Origin: Alistipes sp. UBA928
Lineage (GTDB): Bacteria; Bacteroidota; Bacteroidia; Bacteroidales; Rikenellaceae
DNA length: 19,768 nt
NCBI GenBank assembly: GCA_002293665.1
Contig: DBDQ01000047.1
Coordinates: forward strand, 1-19,768
Direction: 5' to 3'
In this document: positions 6,350-13,867 of the stretch, piece after piece
How the letters are laid out: each line of letters starts with the position of its first letter
How positions within the stretch are numbered: position 1 is the first letter of the stretch
Translations under genes and position numbers: made by a program
Notes under the pieces: generated by a model
Seen by the model: only the letters and a program-made list of their open reading frames with translations
Database searches by the model: none
What the model was told of the DNA's origin: nothing

Positions 6350-8823
6350 ACTCCCCATTTGGCGCGGCGAATCTGCTCGCCCTCGGTAAAGTTGGCAGTC
6401 GGTATATGGCCCTCGAGCGGCATGATGCGCTGATGTATGGCGTCGACGATCCACGATGCCTGCGGAAAGAAAGTATCCTCCAACTCATAAGCCGGAGTGA
6501 TCCAGTTGCGCGACCCCACCACCACGGGAGGAGCGTCCAACAGATCGAACCCAAGTTCGGTGATATTGCGAGCCAACTCACTCAGGAAAGAGCCCCGCGC
6601 CGAAGCGTCGCCAGCGATCACCACGCGCCCCGTCTTGCGCACCGACTCCAGCACCGGCTCGTAGTCGAACGGCACGAGCGACCGCGCGTCGATCACCTCG
6701 GCACTCACGCCCCACTTCTCTTCGAGTATCCGCGCCGCCTCGAGCGCGCGATACAAAGTGGCGCCGATCGTAAGTATCGTCACGTCGCGCCCCGCGCGTT
6801 TCACATCGGGCCGGCCGATCGGTATCTCATAATATTCCTCCGGCACCCCTCCGGCGTGGAACTGCTCGCCTATGTCGTAGATGCGCTGGCTCTCGAAGAA
6901 CACCACAGGGTCTGTGCCCTGAAGCGCGGCGTTCATGAGCCCCTTCGCATCGTAGGGCGTGACGGGAAAGACCACCTTCAGTCCCGGAATATGTGTACAT
7001 AGCGAAGTCCAGTCCTGAGAGTGCTGTGCACCGTATTTCGACCCCACCGACACGCGCAAAACAACAGGCATCCGTAGCACGTTGCCGCTCATTGCCTGCC
7101 ACTTGGGCAACTGGTTGAACACCTCGTCGCCGCATCGCCCCAGGAAGTCGCAGTACATGATCTCGGGCACCACCCTCCCGCCACACATGGCGTAGCCTAT
7201 GGCAGTGCCCACTATCGCCGCCTCGGCAATGGGGGTGTTGAACAGCCTGTGGTAGGGGAGCGCCTCGGTGAGTCCGCGGTAGACGGCAAACGCGCCGCCC
7301 CAGTCGCGGTTCTCCTCGCCGTAGGCCACCATCGAAGCATCGCGGTAGAAACGATCGGCCAGCGCCTCGAAGATCGCGTCCCTCAGTTGGAACTGTTTCA
7401 TCTTCGACACTGGCCGCCCATCGGCGTCGACTGCAAAACGGCTCTTGCCCGCGATCTGCTTCACGCGCGGGTTTTCCGCCAGCGGATGGTTCACCTCCGC
7501 CTCGCGTCCGGGTGCGAAACTGTCGACTGAACCATTCGAAAATATCATCTCGCCAAGCAACTCGGGCTTTGCGGCCAGGTCCATTCGCGGCGACAGTTCA
7601 TCGTCGATCGCCAGCTTGAATATCCCGAACATCGTCTCGCCCGCCTCAGCACGTATGGCGTCGAGCTCGGCATCAGTGGCTATGCCGCCTTCCACCAGCC
7701 CGTTGCCGTAGAGCGATATGCAGTCTTGCGCCTCCCACGCCTCTATCTCCTCACGCGATCGGTACGACGACGCGTCGGAAGGGGAGTGGCCGCTGTAACG
7801 ATAAGTCATCACGTCCAACAGCACCGGCCCCTCGCCGCTTTCGAGCAACGGGCGCTTGCGACGGTAGGCATCCACCACGGCCAGCGGGTTGTAGCCGTCG
7901 ACCCTCTCGGCGTGCATCTGAGCAGGATTCACTCCGGCGCCTATGCGTGCCGCCGTGTCGTAACCCATCGTCTCGCCGCAGGTTTGGCCGCCCATGCCGT
8001 AGTGGTTGTTCATAATGTTGAGCACAAACGGCAATCCGCCCTTCATGTCGCCCTCCCAAAGCTCGGTGAACTGATCCATCGCCGCAAACGAAAGTCCCTC
8101 CCACACCGGGCCGCAGGCCATCGACCCGTCGCCGAGGTTTGCCACCACTATTCCCGGCTGCCGATTCACTTTCTTGTATAGTGCCGCCCCCACGGCTATC
8201 GCCCCGCTGCCGCCCACTATGGCGTTGTTGGGATAGATGCCGAAGGGGATGAAAAACGTGTGCATGCTGCCGCCGAGACCGCGGTTGAAACCAGTCTCGC
8301 GTGCGAATATCTCGGCCAGCGCACCGTAGAGCAGGAACCTCACGCCCAACTCCCTGACGCCGCCCTCGAAACCCCGCCGCGCGACCCTGACAGTGGCGCC
8401 ATCCCAAAACTCGTTCATGATGCGCTCCAACTCCGCCTCGGGCAACAGCTCGATCGTGCGCAGCCCCTTAGCAAGTATCTCGCCGTGCGACCGGTGCGAG
8501 CCGAAGATATAGTCGTCGACCCCCAGCGTGAAGGCCATCCCCACCGCCGCCGCCTCCTGTCCTGCCGACAGGTGGGCCGGGCCGGGATTGTCGTAGGCCA
8601 CGCCGCGGTAGCCACCCGTGGTCTTGACGGTGTGGAGCATGGTCTCGAACTCGCGGATTATCACCATGTCGCGGTAGATGCGCAACAGTTCCTCGCGCGT
8701 GAAACGGCCCGCGTCCAACTCCTCGCGCGCGGTCTTGCTGTATCTATTCACCGGAATGGGCTCGAAACCCACCTCTCCGGCCGCCCGCACTTTCGCAGGG
8801 TCTATGTTCTGACTTTTTGGCAT
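6346..8823 (-). CDS. Fused alpha-beta E1 component of a 2-oxo acid/acetoin-type dehydrogenase complex
   Basis: The 825-residue protein joins both E1 subunits that are separate in many bacteria. The alpha half (about 40-400) has GPAHLSAGQEAAAVG, RSHGEILAKG, GGSMHTFF and the thiamine diphosphate motif GDGSMACGPVWEG (231 onward) closed by MNNHYGMGG (272-273). The beta half (about 455-800) has VAYGEENRDWGGAF, FNTPIAEAAIVGTAIGYA and VIDARSLVPFD. It decarboxylates a 2-oxo acid, or cleaves an acyloin such as acetoin, and passes the acyl group to the E2 lipoyl arm. Two insertions against the usual alpha fold are visible: about 35 residues near 125-170 and about 12 residues between GDG and NN. Fused E1 forms are common in Bacteroidota. 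Its genes for E3 and E2 lie upstream, and the PHP start overlaps its stop by 4 bp. Substrate not readable: branched-chain, pyruvate and acetoin types all remain possible. Confidence 0.9.
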   Translation of the reverse strand: MPKSQNIDPAKVRAAGEVGFEPIPVNRYSKTAREELDAGRFTREELLRIYRDMVIIREFETMLHTVKTTGGYRGVAYDNPGPAHLSAGQEAAAVGMAFTLGVDDYIFGSHRSHGEILAKGLRTIELLPEAELERIMNEFWDGATVRVARRGFEGGVRELGVRFLLYGALAEIFARETGFNRGLGGSMHTFFIPFGIYPNNAIVGGSGAIAVGAALYKKVNRQPGIVVANLGDGSMACGPVWEGLSFAAMDQFTELWEGDMKGGLPFVLNIMNNHYGMGGQTCGETMGYDTAARIGAGVNPAQMHAERVDGYNPLAVVDAYRRKRPLLESGEGPVLLDVMTYRYSGHSPSDASSYRSREEIEAWEAQDCISLYGNGLVEGGIATDAELDAIRAEAGETMFGIFKLAIDDELSPRMDLAAKPELLGEMIFSNGSVDSFAPGREAEVNHPLAENPRVKQIAGKSRFAVDADGRPVSKMKQFQLRDAIFEALADRFYRDASMVAYGEENRDWGGAFAVYRGLTEALPYHRLFNTPIAEAAIVGTAIGYAMCGGRVVPEIMYCDFLGRCGDEVFNQLPKWQAMSGNVLRMPVVLRVSVGSKYGAQHSQDWTSLCTHIPGLKVVFPVTPYDAKGLMNAALQGTDPVVFFESQRIYDIGEQFHAGGVPEEYYEIPIGRPDVKRAGRDVTILTIGATLYRALEAARILEEKWGVSAEVIDARSLVPFDYEPVLESVRKTGRVVIAGDASARGSFLSELARNITELGFDLLDAPPVVVGSRNWITPAYELEDTFFPQASWIVDAIHQRIMPLEGHIPTANFTEGEQIRRAKWGV

Positions 8824-8850
8824 AGCTTTTTATATATGTATTCTAAAATA

Positions 8851-8889
8851 ACCTACCACCTCCCCCTGTGGGCCGACGGGGTGGTAGGT
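8851..8889. repeat. Palindromic hairpin related to the repeat inside the E2 gene
   Basis: In the 74 bp gap between the E3 and E1 genes, ACCTACCACC at 8851 pairs with GGTGGTAGGT ending at 8889, giving a stem of about 12 bp with one G-T pair and a 15-base loop. The 13-mer GACGGGGTGGTAG at 8875-8887 is identical to 11011-11023 in the E2 gene, so both belong to one interspersed repeat family. There is no T-run after the stem, so it is not a classic terminator; it could attenuate or stabilise the operon message. Confidence 0.75.
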
Positions 8890-8897
8890 CTTCAAAC

Positions 8898-10256
8898 TCA
8901 TAACTCATAAACTGTCTCCTTAATAATCTCCGAAACAGTCGGATGGGGAAAGATCACCTCGCGCAACTGCCGCACTGTCATCTCACCCTCGATGGCAAGG
9001 CAAGCGCCCCATATCATCTCGCCCGCCGGGCCACCCAACAGATGAACGCCGAGCACATCGTCGCGCTCGCCCACAACCACTTTGCACACTCCGTTAGCCC
9101 CCTCGTTCTCGGCCACGAAACGGCCCGAGTAGGCCATCGGCAGTTTCAACTCCCGCGCCCCGGCGATACCCTTGGCGCGTGCCGTCTCAAGCGTCAGCCC
9201 CACGGCTGCAACCTCGGGCGAGGTGTACACCACCCCCGGCACGGCGTCGTAACGCATCGTCTCCCGCTCACCCGCAATGTTGGCCACAACTACCTCGCCC
9301 TCTCTCGACGCCGTGTGTGCCAGCATCGAGAATCCCGTCACGTCGCCCGCGGCCCACACTCCGGGAATATTGGTACGCATGTGTCGATCTACTTTTATAC
9401 CTCCGCGGTCGAGCTCCACGTCGAGCGTTTCGAGCCCGAACCCCTGCGTCACCGGTCGGCGGCCTATGCTCACGAGTATCTTGTCACCCTCGGCCGATCC
9501 TTCGGCGCCTTCCGCATCTGTCCACACGACCCTGCCTCCATCGACGCGCGTCACACGGCAGACGAGGCGGAAATTTACGCCCTTCTTCGTGTACACCTCG
9601 CGCAACATAGCGGCGATCTCGCCATCCATCCCGCCCAAGACTTCGGGCAGCATCTCCACTACCGTCACCTGCGTCCCGAGCGAGTTGTAGAAACTGGCGA
9701 ACTCCATTCCGATCACGCCGCCGCCGATTATCACCAGACTTTCGGGCCGCTCCTTCATTTCGAGCATCTCGCGCGCCGTCACCACGCGGTCGCCCGCTTC
9801 CGCCAACCCCGGAATCGGCGGTATGAACGCCTCCGAGCCGGTGCAGATCAAAAGATTTGCCGCGTTGTATGTCTCATCGTCGCACTCTATTGTGATTCCC
9901 TGCGCACCGCGCCCCTTTATCATAGCGGAGCCCTTCACGACCTCCACGTTGTGTGCCTTCATCTTCGCGCCCACGCCCGCCACGAGCTTGCGCACCACCT
10001 TGTTCTTGCGCGCCACGATCCGCGCGAAGTCGAACTCCACACCCTGAGCGCTGACGCCATACTTGTCGGCATGGAGCGCACTCTCATAAGTCTTTGCGCT
10101 GTACAACAGCGTCTTTGTGGGAATACACCCCTCGTTCAGGCACACCCCCCCGAGCGCGTTTTTCTCAAACAGCACCACCGAGAGCCCCCTTGCTCCCGCT
10201 CTTTCGGCCGCCACGTATCCCGCCGGGCCGCCGCCGATTATTGCCAGATCAATCAT
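8898..10256 (-). CDS. lpdA: Dihydrolipoyl dehydrogenase (E3)
   Basis: This 452-residue flavoprotein re-oxidises the dihydrolipoyl group of E2 and passes electrons to NAD+. The FAD-binding loop IIGGGPAGYVAA is at the N-terminus; the redox-active disulfide is C39/C44 in GGVCLNEGCIPTKTL; the NAD-binding loop is in VIIGGGVIGMEFASFYNSLG; WAAGDVTG marks the second FAD contact; and the C-terminal HPTVSE supplies the catalytic H438/E443 pair. Length is normal for the family (about 450-475). Its ATG lies 3 bp after the E2 stop, so it is translated from the same message. Having E3 inside the operon, next to E1, E2 and a lipoate ligase, means the set is self-contained. The family includes mercuric and glutathione reductases, but the CLNEGC active site and context settle the call. 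Confidence 0.95.
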   Translation of the reverse strand: MIDLAIIGGGPAGYVAAERAGARGLSVVLFEKNALGGVCLNEGCIPTKTLLYSAKTYESALHADKYGVSAQGVEFDFARIVARKNKVVRKLVAGVGAKMKAHNVEVVKGSAMIKGRGAQGITIECDDETYNAANLLICTGSEAFIPPIPGLAEAGDRVVTAREMLEMKERPESLVIIGGGVIGMEFASFYNSLGTQVTVVEMLPEVLGGMDGEIAAMLREVYTKKGVNFRLVCRVTRVDGGRVVWTDAEGAEGSAEGDKILVSIGRRPVTQGFGLETLDVELDRGGIKVDRHMRTNIPGVWAAGDVTGFSMLAHTASREGEVVVANIAGERETMRYDAVPGVVYTSPEVAAVGLTLETARAKGIAGARELKLPMAYSGRFVAENEGANGVCKVVVGERDDVLGVHLLGGPAGEMIWGACLAIEGEMTVRQLREVIFPHPTVSEIIKETVYEL

Positions 10257-10259
10257 ATC

Positions 10260-11459
10260 TCATAAATGGTTAAGGTTTTCAATCTCCATCGCGATCTGCC
10301 GCAGGAACCGCGTCGCCTCGCCGCCGTCTATAGCCCTGTGGTCGTAGGTGAGGCTCAGGCCGATGTGGGGCACAAAACCGTATACGCCGTCGCCCAACTC
10401 CTTTGGCCGCGGAACTATGGTGTTCACGCCGAGTATCGCCACCTGGGGCAGGTTTATGATGGGGGTAAACATCTCCACCCCGTAGCCTCCGAGGTTCGAC
10501 ACCGTGAAACTCGCCGCCTCCGGAGCCAGCAGATCGGGGTTCACAGACCCCCGCCGGCACGCCTCGGCCACCTGCTTGAGCGCCGTCGCAAGCTCGCCGA
10601 TCGTCATCCGGTCGGCACTCCTCACCACCGGCACCATGAGCCCCCGTTCGGTATCGACCGCCAGCGCCAGATGCACCCCCGCGAAACGCCTCACACCCTC
10701 GCTCTCACCGAGGAAATGTGCGTTCACAGCGGGAAACTGCCCCAACGCGCGCACCACGGCGTAGCACACAAAATCGTTGATTGTAAGATTCCGCCCATCG
10801 GTCTTGGCCTGGCGCCGAAGCTCCAGCATCCGCCGCGCATCGGCCGAAAGATGATGCGTCAACTGCGCCGAATTCGCCAACGAAGCATGCATCGCCTGCG
10901 CAATAAGTTTCCTGATATTTGTCAGCGGCACGATCGTGCTCTCTTCACCCGAGCCATTGTTCGCACGCGGGAAATTCCCCTCCTTGCTAAGGAGGGGTGT
11001 CTGCGAAGCAGACGGGGTGGTAGAAATCCTGTCCTCCGAGCGAGGAACACGACGAGCAGCCTTCACATCGCTCTCCACGACCCGACCACCCGGCCCCGAT
11101 CCGATCAAAGCCCCCGCATCGACCCCAAACCGCTCTGCCAAAGCGCGAGCCCGAGGCGAAACTTTCTGCGTAGCCGAACACGCAGTCGGCGTTCCGACCG
11201 TTCCGGCCGTTCCGGCCTCGCCGGTAGCGCCGACCACCATCACAGGCGAGAGCACCGGCACCTCGTCGCCCTCCTCAAAGAACACCTCGATCACCACCCC
11301 CTCCATGCGCGCCTCCTCCTCAAAGGCCGACTTGTCGGTCTCGTAGGCAAAAAGCACATCGCCGGGGGAGACGGCATCGCCCTTTTTCTTCACGATAGAG
11401 GTCAGTATACAGCTCTCGACCGACTGCCCCTGCCGGGGCATTATCACTGTTGTCGCCAT
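10260..11459 (-). CDS. Dihydrolipoamide acyltransferase (E2) with one lipoyl domain
   Basis: The 399-residue protein forms the core of the complex and carries the acyl group to CoA. One lipoyl domain (about 1-77) has the lipoylated lysine K43 in ETDKSAFE. A short G/A/T-rich linker leads to a peripheral-subunit-binding domain (about 98-135, with SPRARALAERFGV and GSGPGGRVVESDV). The acyltransferase domain (about 180-399) ends in TYDHRAIDGG, with H374, D378 and G379 of the HxxxDG catalytic motif. I chose the ATG at 11459 rather than a GTG three codons upstream because the lipoyl domain normally begins close to ATTVIMP. It is the first gene of the operon. Oddly, the linker between binding and catalytic domains (about 146-165, TTPSASQTPLLSKEGNF) is encoded by a palindromic interspersed repeat. 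It could serve pyruvate, branched-chain or acetoin dehydrogenase. Confidence 0.92.
   Translation of the reverse strand: MATTVIMPRQGQSVESCILTSIVKKKGDAVSPGDVLFAYETDKSAFEEEARMEGVVIEVFFEEGDEVPVLSPVMVVGATGEAGTAGTVGTPTACSATQKVSPRARALAERFGVDAGALIGSGPGGRVVESDVKAARRVPRSEDRISTTPSASQTPLLSKEGNFPRANNGSGEESTIVPLTNIRKLIAQAMHASLANSAQLTHHLSADARRMLELRRQAKTDGRNLTINDFVCYAVVRALGQFPAVNAHFLGESEGVRRFAGVHLALAVDTERGLMVPVVRSADRMTIGELATALKQVAEACRRGSVNPDLLAPEAASFTVSNLGGYGVEMFTPIINLPQVAILGVNTIVPRPKELGDGVYGFVPHIGLSLTYDHRAIDGGEATRFLRQIAMEIENLNHL
10972..11029. repeat. Two-hairpin interspersed repeat inside the E2 coding sequence
   Basis: The repeat has a 9 bp stem CCCCTCCTT-gct-AAGGAGGGG (10977-10997) followed by a 6 bp stem GTCTGC-gaa-GCAGAC (10999-11013) and GGGGTGGTAG. 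I recognise this as a common palindromic repeat of Bacteroidota and some other bacteria that normally lies between genes. Here it lies within the E2 gene, in frame and without a stop, and encodes part of the flexible linker. A related hairpin is at 8851-8889. Confidence 0.88.
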
Positions 11460-11487
11460 TCTCGTCACAGGTCATTTTTTTACTTCC

Positions 11488-11496
11488 GCAAAGGTA
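11488..11496 (-). promoter_or_regulatory. Bacteroidetes-type -7 box of the E2-E3-E1 operon
   Basis: On the minus strand the sequence reads TACCTTTGC, an exact TAnnTTTG match with the common trailing C. It lies 29 bp before the chosen E2 start, giving a predicted leader of about 25 nt. The -33 region is weak (TTAC in place of TTTG, about 19 bp upstream) and overlaps the terminator hairpin of the preceding gene. Confidence 0.65.
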
Positions 11497-11500
11497 CATA

Positions 11501-11541
11501 AAAAAACAACCGGGGAGTAAGTAAAACCCTGGTTGTTTTTT
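11501..11541 (-). terminator. Hairpin terminator after the lipoprotein gene
   Basis: Fifteen bases AAAAAACAACCGGGG (11501-11515) pair with CCCTGGTTGTTTTTT (11527-11541) through an 11-base loop, with a single G-T pair. Read on the minus strand it follows the lipoprotein stop by about 18 bp and ends in a T-run, as expected of intrinsic termination. Because both flanks are A/T-runs it could also act on the plus strand. Confidence 0.85.
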
Positions 11542-11559
11542 CGACTTTTTTGCTCTCAA

Positions 11560-13758
11560 TTATTTCCTTGCGATCTCGAGGTCGCGGGCGACGTCGGGAC
11601 GGATCGACTCCCAGTGGAACTTCAGGTAGCGGTTCTCCATGCTGCGAGGCCCACCCTGTTCGCTGAGGTGGGTGAGGGGCATGTCGCGATAGAGCGGCCG
11701 GGTGATCGCCACCACTGCGTCCCAATACTCCAGTCCGCGGGTCAGGTGGTCTATGGCGGCCTGTTTCTGCGCCTCGTCGCCATTCGCACGGTAGGTCGCT
11801 AACGCTATGGCACCACGAATCTTGGCGGCCCAGTGCAGACCCAGATTTGCCCACACGCGAATGTCGGAAACTTCGTACAGGAACGCCGGATTGTCATTGC
11901 GCGCCGGGTCGATGTTCTTCACGAGTTCCAAAGCCGCCGCGGCGTTTGCCTCCAACTTTTCGGCCACCTGCACGGGCGTGGTACGGTCGGCAGGGAATGT
12001 ACCGCCCGCCAGTGTGCGCTCCACATAAGAGGCGACGTTAACAAACGTCGTGTCCATCGGCGCCTGATTGATGAGCCTGTCTATGGATACATACTCTACC
12101 CTCGGATAACCATCCCTGCGTTCACGGCCGCGCGAATGGAGCGCCATCATCCCCTCGCTGTAAAGGGTGAAGTCCCAGCCGCAGTCGATCATCGAACCGA
12201 ACATCAGCGGGGTGGTGCCGGCGAGCGACGACGCCTCGAGCATGTCGCGACCGTCGCGGCCATAGCGGCGCGTAAACTCGGCTGCGAACACCTCGTCGGG
12301 GGTGTCGCTGTCGTAGAGCAGGCGGCCCCAAAGTTTATAATAGAGCCACTGGCGCTCGAAAGCCCAGCGCCAGTTGGCGCTGGCCATGTCGGCCGTGAAG
12401 TAATCCTTAGCGGGGATGTAGGTCTCCGAGCCGATGAAGTAGCCGCCCACGTAGGGAGGCGAGTTGGCCTTGATGTGGGCCCTCACGAATTCGGGCACGC
12501 CCCAGCGCAGACAGAATATATCTTCGTTGCGTGCCGTCCACGTCACTTTATACACATCCGACACGGGATTGAAGTAGGTGTCGTACAGCGGCCCGCCGTG
12601 CACCTTGATAAGCTTGGTTGTGTTGAGCGGGTGCGACCAGTTGAACTTGAAGTCGGCAAAGATCGGGCCGTCGCTGAATCCCATCGCCGCCTCGCGTTCT
12701 ATCGTGGAGCGGGTTATGCGCTCGGTCTCGACGCTGGTTACGCCCAGCGACTCAGTGGTGCTTGAGAAGGGCACGCGGTGAACGAGTTTCGATGGGCGGC
12801 CCGCCTGACGCATACCTTCGATGATAGTCTCGGTCATCCAGTCCTCGCGCTCCTGCGGCGTCATGCCCGCCATGCCTTCGCCGAGGGTGAGACCGAACCC
12901 GGTCAGGTCGGGATACTCCTGCAACACCTGCGTCACACACTCGCGCGTGTAGTCCTTAACGATCTGCGCCGTCTCGCCTCTCACATAGAAGTCATGTTCG
13001 AGATTATCCATCGCCACATTGTGGGCAATCGAGAACTCTTTGGTGACGAAGATGTTAAATGGTATCAGATAGGTCTCGATGGCCCTCTCGGCGGCCATGT
13101 CGATAATCGAGCGGAAGAGGCTCTGCCACACCGCGAACTCCTCGGCGGTAAAGGGGCTCGCCTCGGGATAATTCTTAGGGATTATCATAAAGGGGTAGGG
13201 GTGGAGGTTCCACAGCGACAGGCTGTTGAGCCTGTTTTCGGCCATCATGTCGAGAAACGCCTCCCAATACTCGGGATCGCGGCACGTCTCGTCGTGCAGG
13301 TCGAGCGCTTCGCTGTGGCGGTAGGTGTCCCACGGCAGGTCGAACTTCACTGCCCTCAGCATCAGCTTGGGAGCCTCGTTGCGCGCCACTGCTTTGCGCA
13401 GCGTCACCCCGTTGCGCACATCCTCGGCCAGCGACAGTGCGCCGTAGATCAGTCCCCTCGCGTCACCGCCGGTGATCGAGATAGTCTCCGTGCCGGGTTC
13501 GATCCTGAACGCTTCGGCAACGAGACCACCCGCCGCGTCTACGGCAAGCTCGATCCTCACATCGCCTCCGGTTTCCACAACCGTGTAACCGCTCCCGGCA
13601 AGTGCTTCGGAGAGCCGGCGCGCGGCATAGGATTGTTGTTTCGACGAGGCATCGTGGCTGATCTCCACACTGCCGGATGCCCCGCCGCTACACGACTCGA
13701 ACAAAAGGGCGGTCGTGGCGGCACAAATAACGATTAGAAGTCTTGTAGTGATCTTCAT
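11560..13758 (-). CDS. Large lipoprotein, putative glycoside hydrolase with GH20/GH67-like N-terminal domain
   Basis: The 732-residue protein has a lipoprotein signal peptide (MKITTRLLIVICAATTALLF) with lipobox FESC and lipidated C23. The residues after C23 (SGGASG) are not the acidic surface-export signal, so the protein may face the periplasm. Residues about 30-125 look like the zincin-like domain found before GH20/GH67/GH115 catalytic barrels, ending in the typical TGGDARGLIYGALSLAE. The next 450 residues resemble a TIM barrel: FDLPWDTYR, MMAENRLNSLSLWNLHPYPF, IETYLIPFNIF and GFGLTLGEGM with E294 as a candidate catalytic acid, then IFADFKFNWSHPL and the W-rich YFTADMASANWRWAFERQW. The C-terminal 200 residues look helical. 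I cannot assign a GH family or substrate. It has its own promoter and terminator, so it is a single-gene unit between the dehydrogenase operon and the DUF2975 genes. Confidence 0.7.
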   Translation of the reverse strand: MKITTRLLIVICAATTALLFESCSGGASGSVEISHDASSKQQSYAARRLSEALAGSGYTVVETGGDVRIELAVDAAGGLVAEAFRIEPGTETISITGGDARGLIYGALSLAEDVRNGVTLRKAVARNEAPKLMLRAVKFDLPWDTYRHSEALDLHDETCRDPEYWEAFLDMMAENRLNSLSLWNLHPYPFMIIPKNYPEASPFTAEEFAVWQSLFRSIIDMAAERAIETYLIPFNIFVTKEFSIAHNVAMDNLEHDFYVRGETAQIVKDYTRECVTQVLQEYPDLTGFGLTLGEGMAGMTPQEREDWMTETIIEGMRQAGRPSKLVHRVPFSSTTESLGVTSVETERITRSTIEREAAMGFSDGPIFADFKFNWSHPLNTTKLIKVHGGPLYDTYFNPVSDVYKVTWTARNEDIFCLRWGVPEFVRAHIKANSPPYVGGYFIGSETYIPAKDYFTADMASANWRWAFERQWLYYKLWGRLLYDSDTPDEVFAAEFTRRYGRDGRDMLEASSLAGTTPLMFGSMIDCGWDFTLYSEGMMALHSRGRERRDGYPRVEYVSIDRLINQAPMDTTFVNVASYVERTLAGGTFPADRTTPVQVAEKLEANAAAALELVKNIDPARNDNPAFLYEVSDIRVWANLGLHWAAKIRGAIALATYRANGDEAQKQAAIDHLTRGLEYWDAVVAITRPLYRDMPLTHLSEQGGPRSMENRYLKFHWESIRPDVARDLEIARK

Positions 13759-13785
13759 AGAATACGGTGGATTTAGGGATTATTT

Positions 13786-13794
13786 GCAAAAATA
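13786..13794 (-). promoter_or_regulatory. Promoter of the lipoprotein gene
   Basis: The minus strand reads TATTTTTGC (TAnnTTTG plus C), with a near-match -33 element TTTC 20 bp upstream (13815-13818 on the plus strand). The predicted start of transcription near 13782 gives a leader of about 24 nt. It overlaps the plus-strand promoter for the DUF2975 gene. Confidence 0.6.
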
Positions 13795-13803
13795 GTAAAA
13801 TAA

Positions 13804-13836
13804 TTTGTTTTTCTGAAAATATGTCCGTTTCTTTGC
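13804..13836 (+). promoter_or_regulatory. Promoter of the DUF2975-HTH-peptidase genes
   Basis: A TTTG -33 box (13804-13807) is followed after 20 bp by TTTCTTTGC (13828-13836), which matches TAnnTTTG except for T in place of A at the second base. Spacing and distance to the ATG at 13868 (leader about 28 nt) fit a Bacteroidetes promoter. Confidence 0.5.
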
Positions 13837-13867
13837 GGTATTGATAAACGATAAATATTTACCGTAA

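Noticed and set aside
7485..7560. Possible break between E1 alpha and beta halves caused by a lost stop codon or sequencing error
   Set aside because: The frame is open for 825 codons with a plausible linker, and fused E1 proteins are well known in Bacteroidota.
8851..8889. Intrinsic terminator between E3 and E1
   Set aside because: The stem has no T-run on its minus-strand 3' side, and E1 needs transcription from upstream, so I list it as a repeat.
8943..10265. Open frame of 440 codons on the plus strand opposite the E3 gene
   Set aside because: It is antisense to an unmistakable dihydrolipoyl dehydrogenase; its translation is rich in H, R, P and A with no recognisable domain, as expected from the complement of a GC-rich gene.
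10266..11501. Open frame of 411 codons on the plus strand opposite the E2 gene
   Set aside because: Antisense shadow of E2 with low-complexity R/H/P-rich translation and no family features.
11833..13737. Two plus-strand open frames over 300 codons opposite the large lipoprotein gene
   Set aside because: Shadows of the lipoprotein gene, which has a clear signal peptide, promoter and terminator on the other strand.
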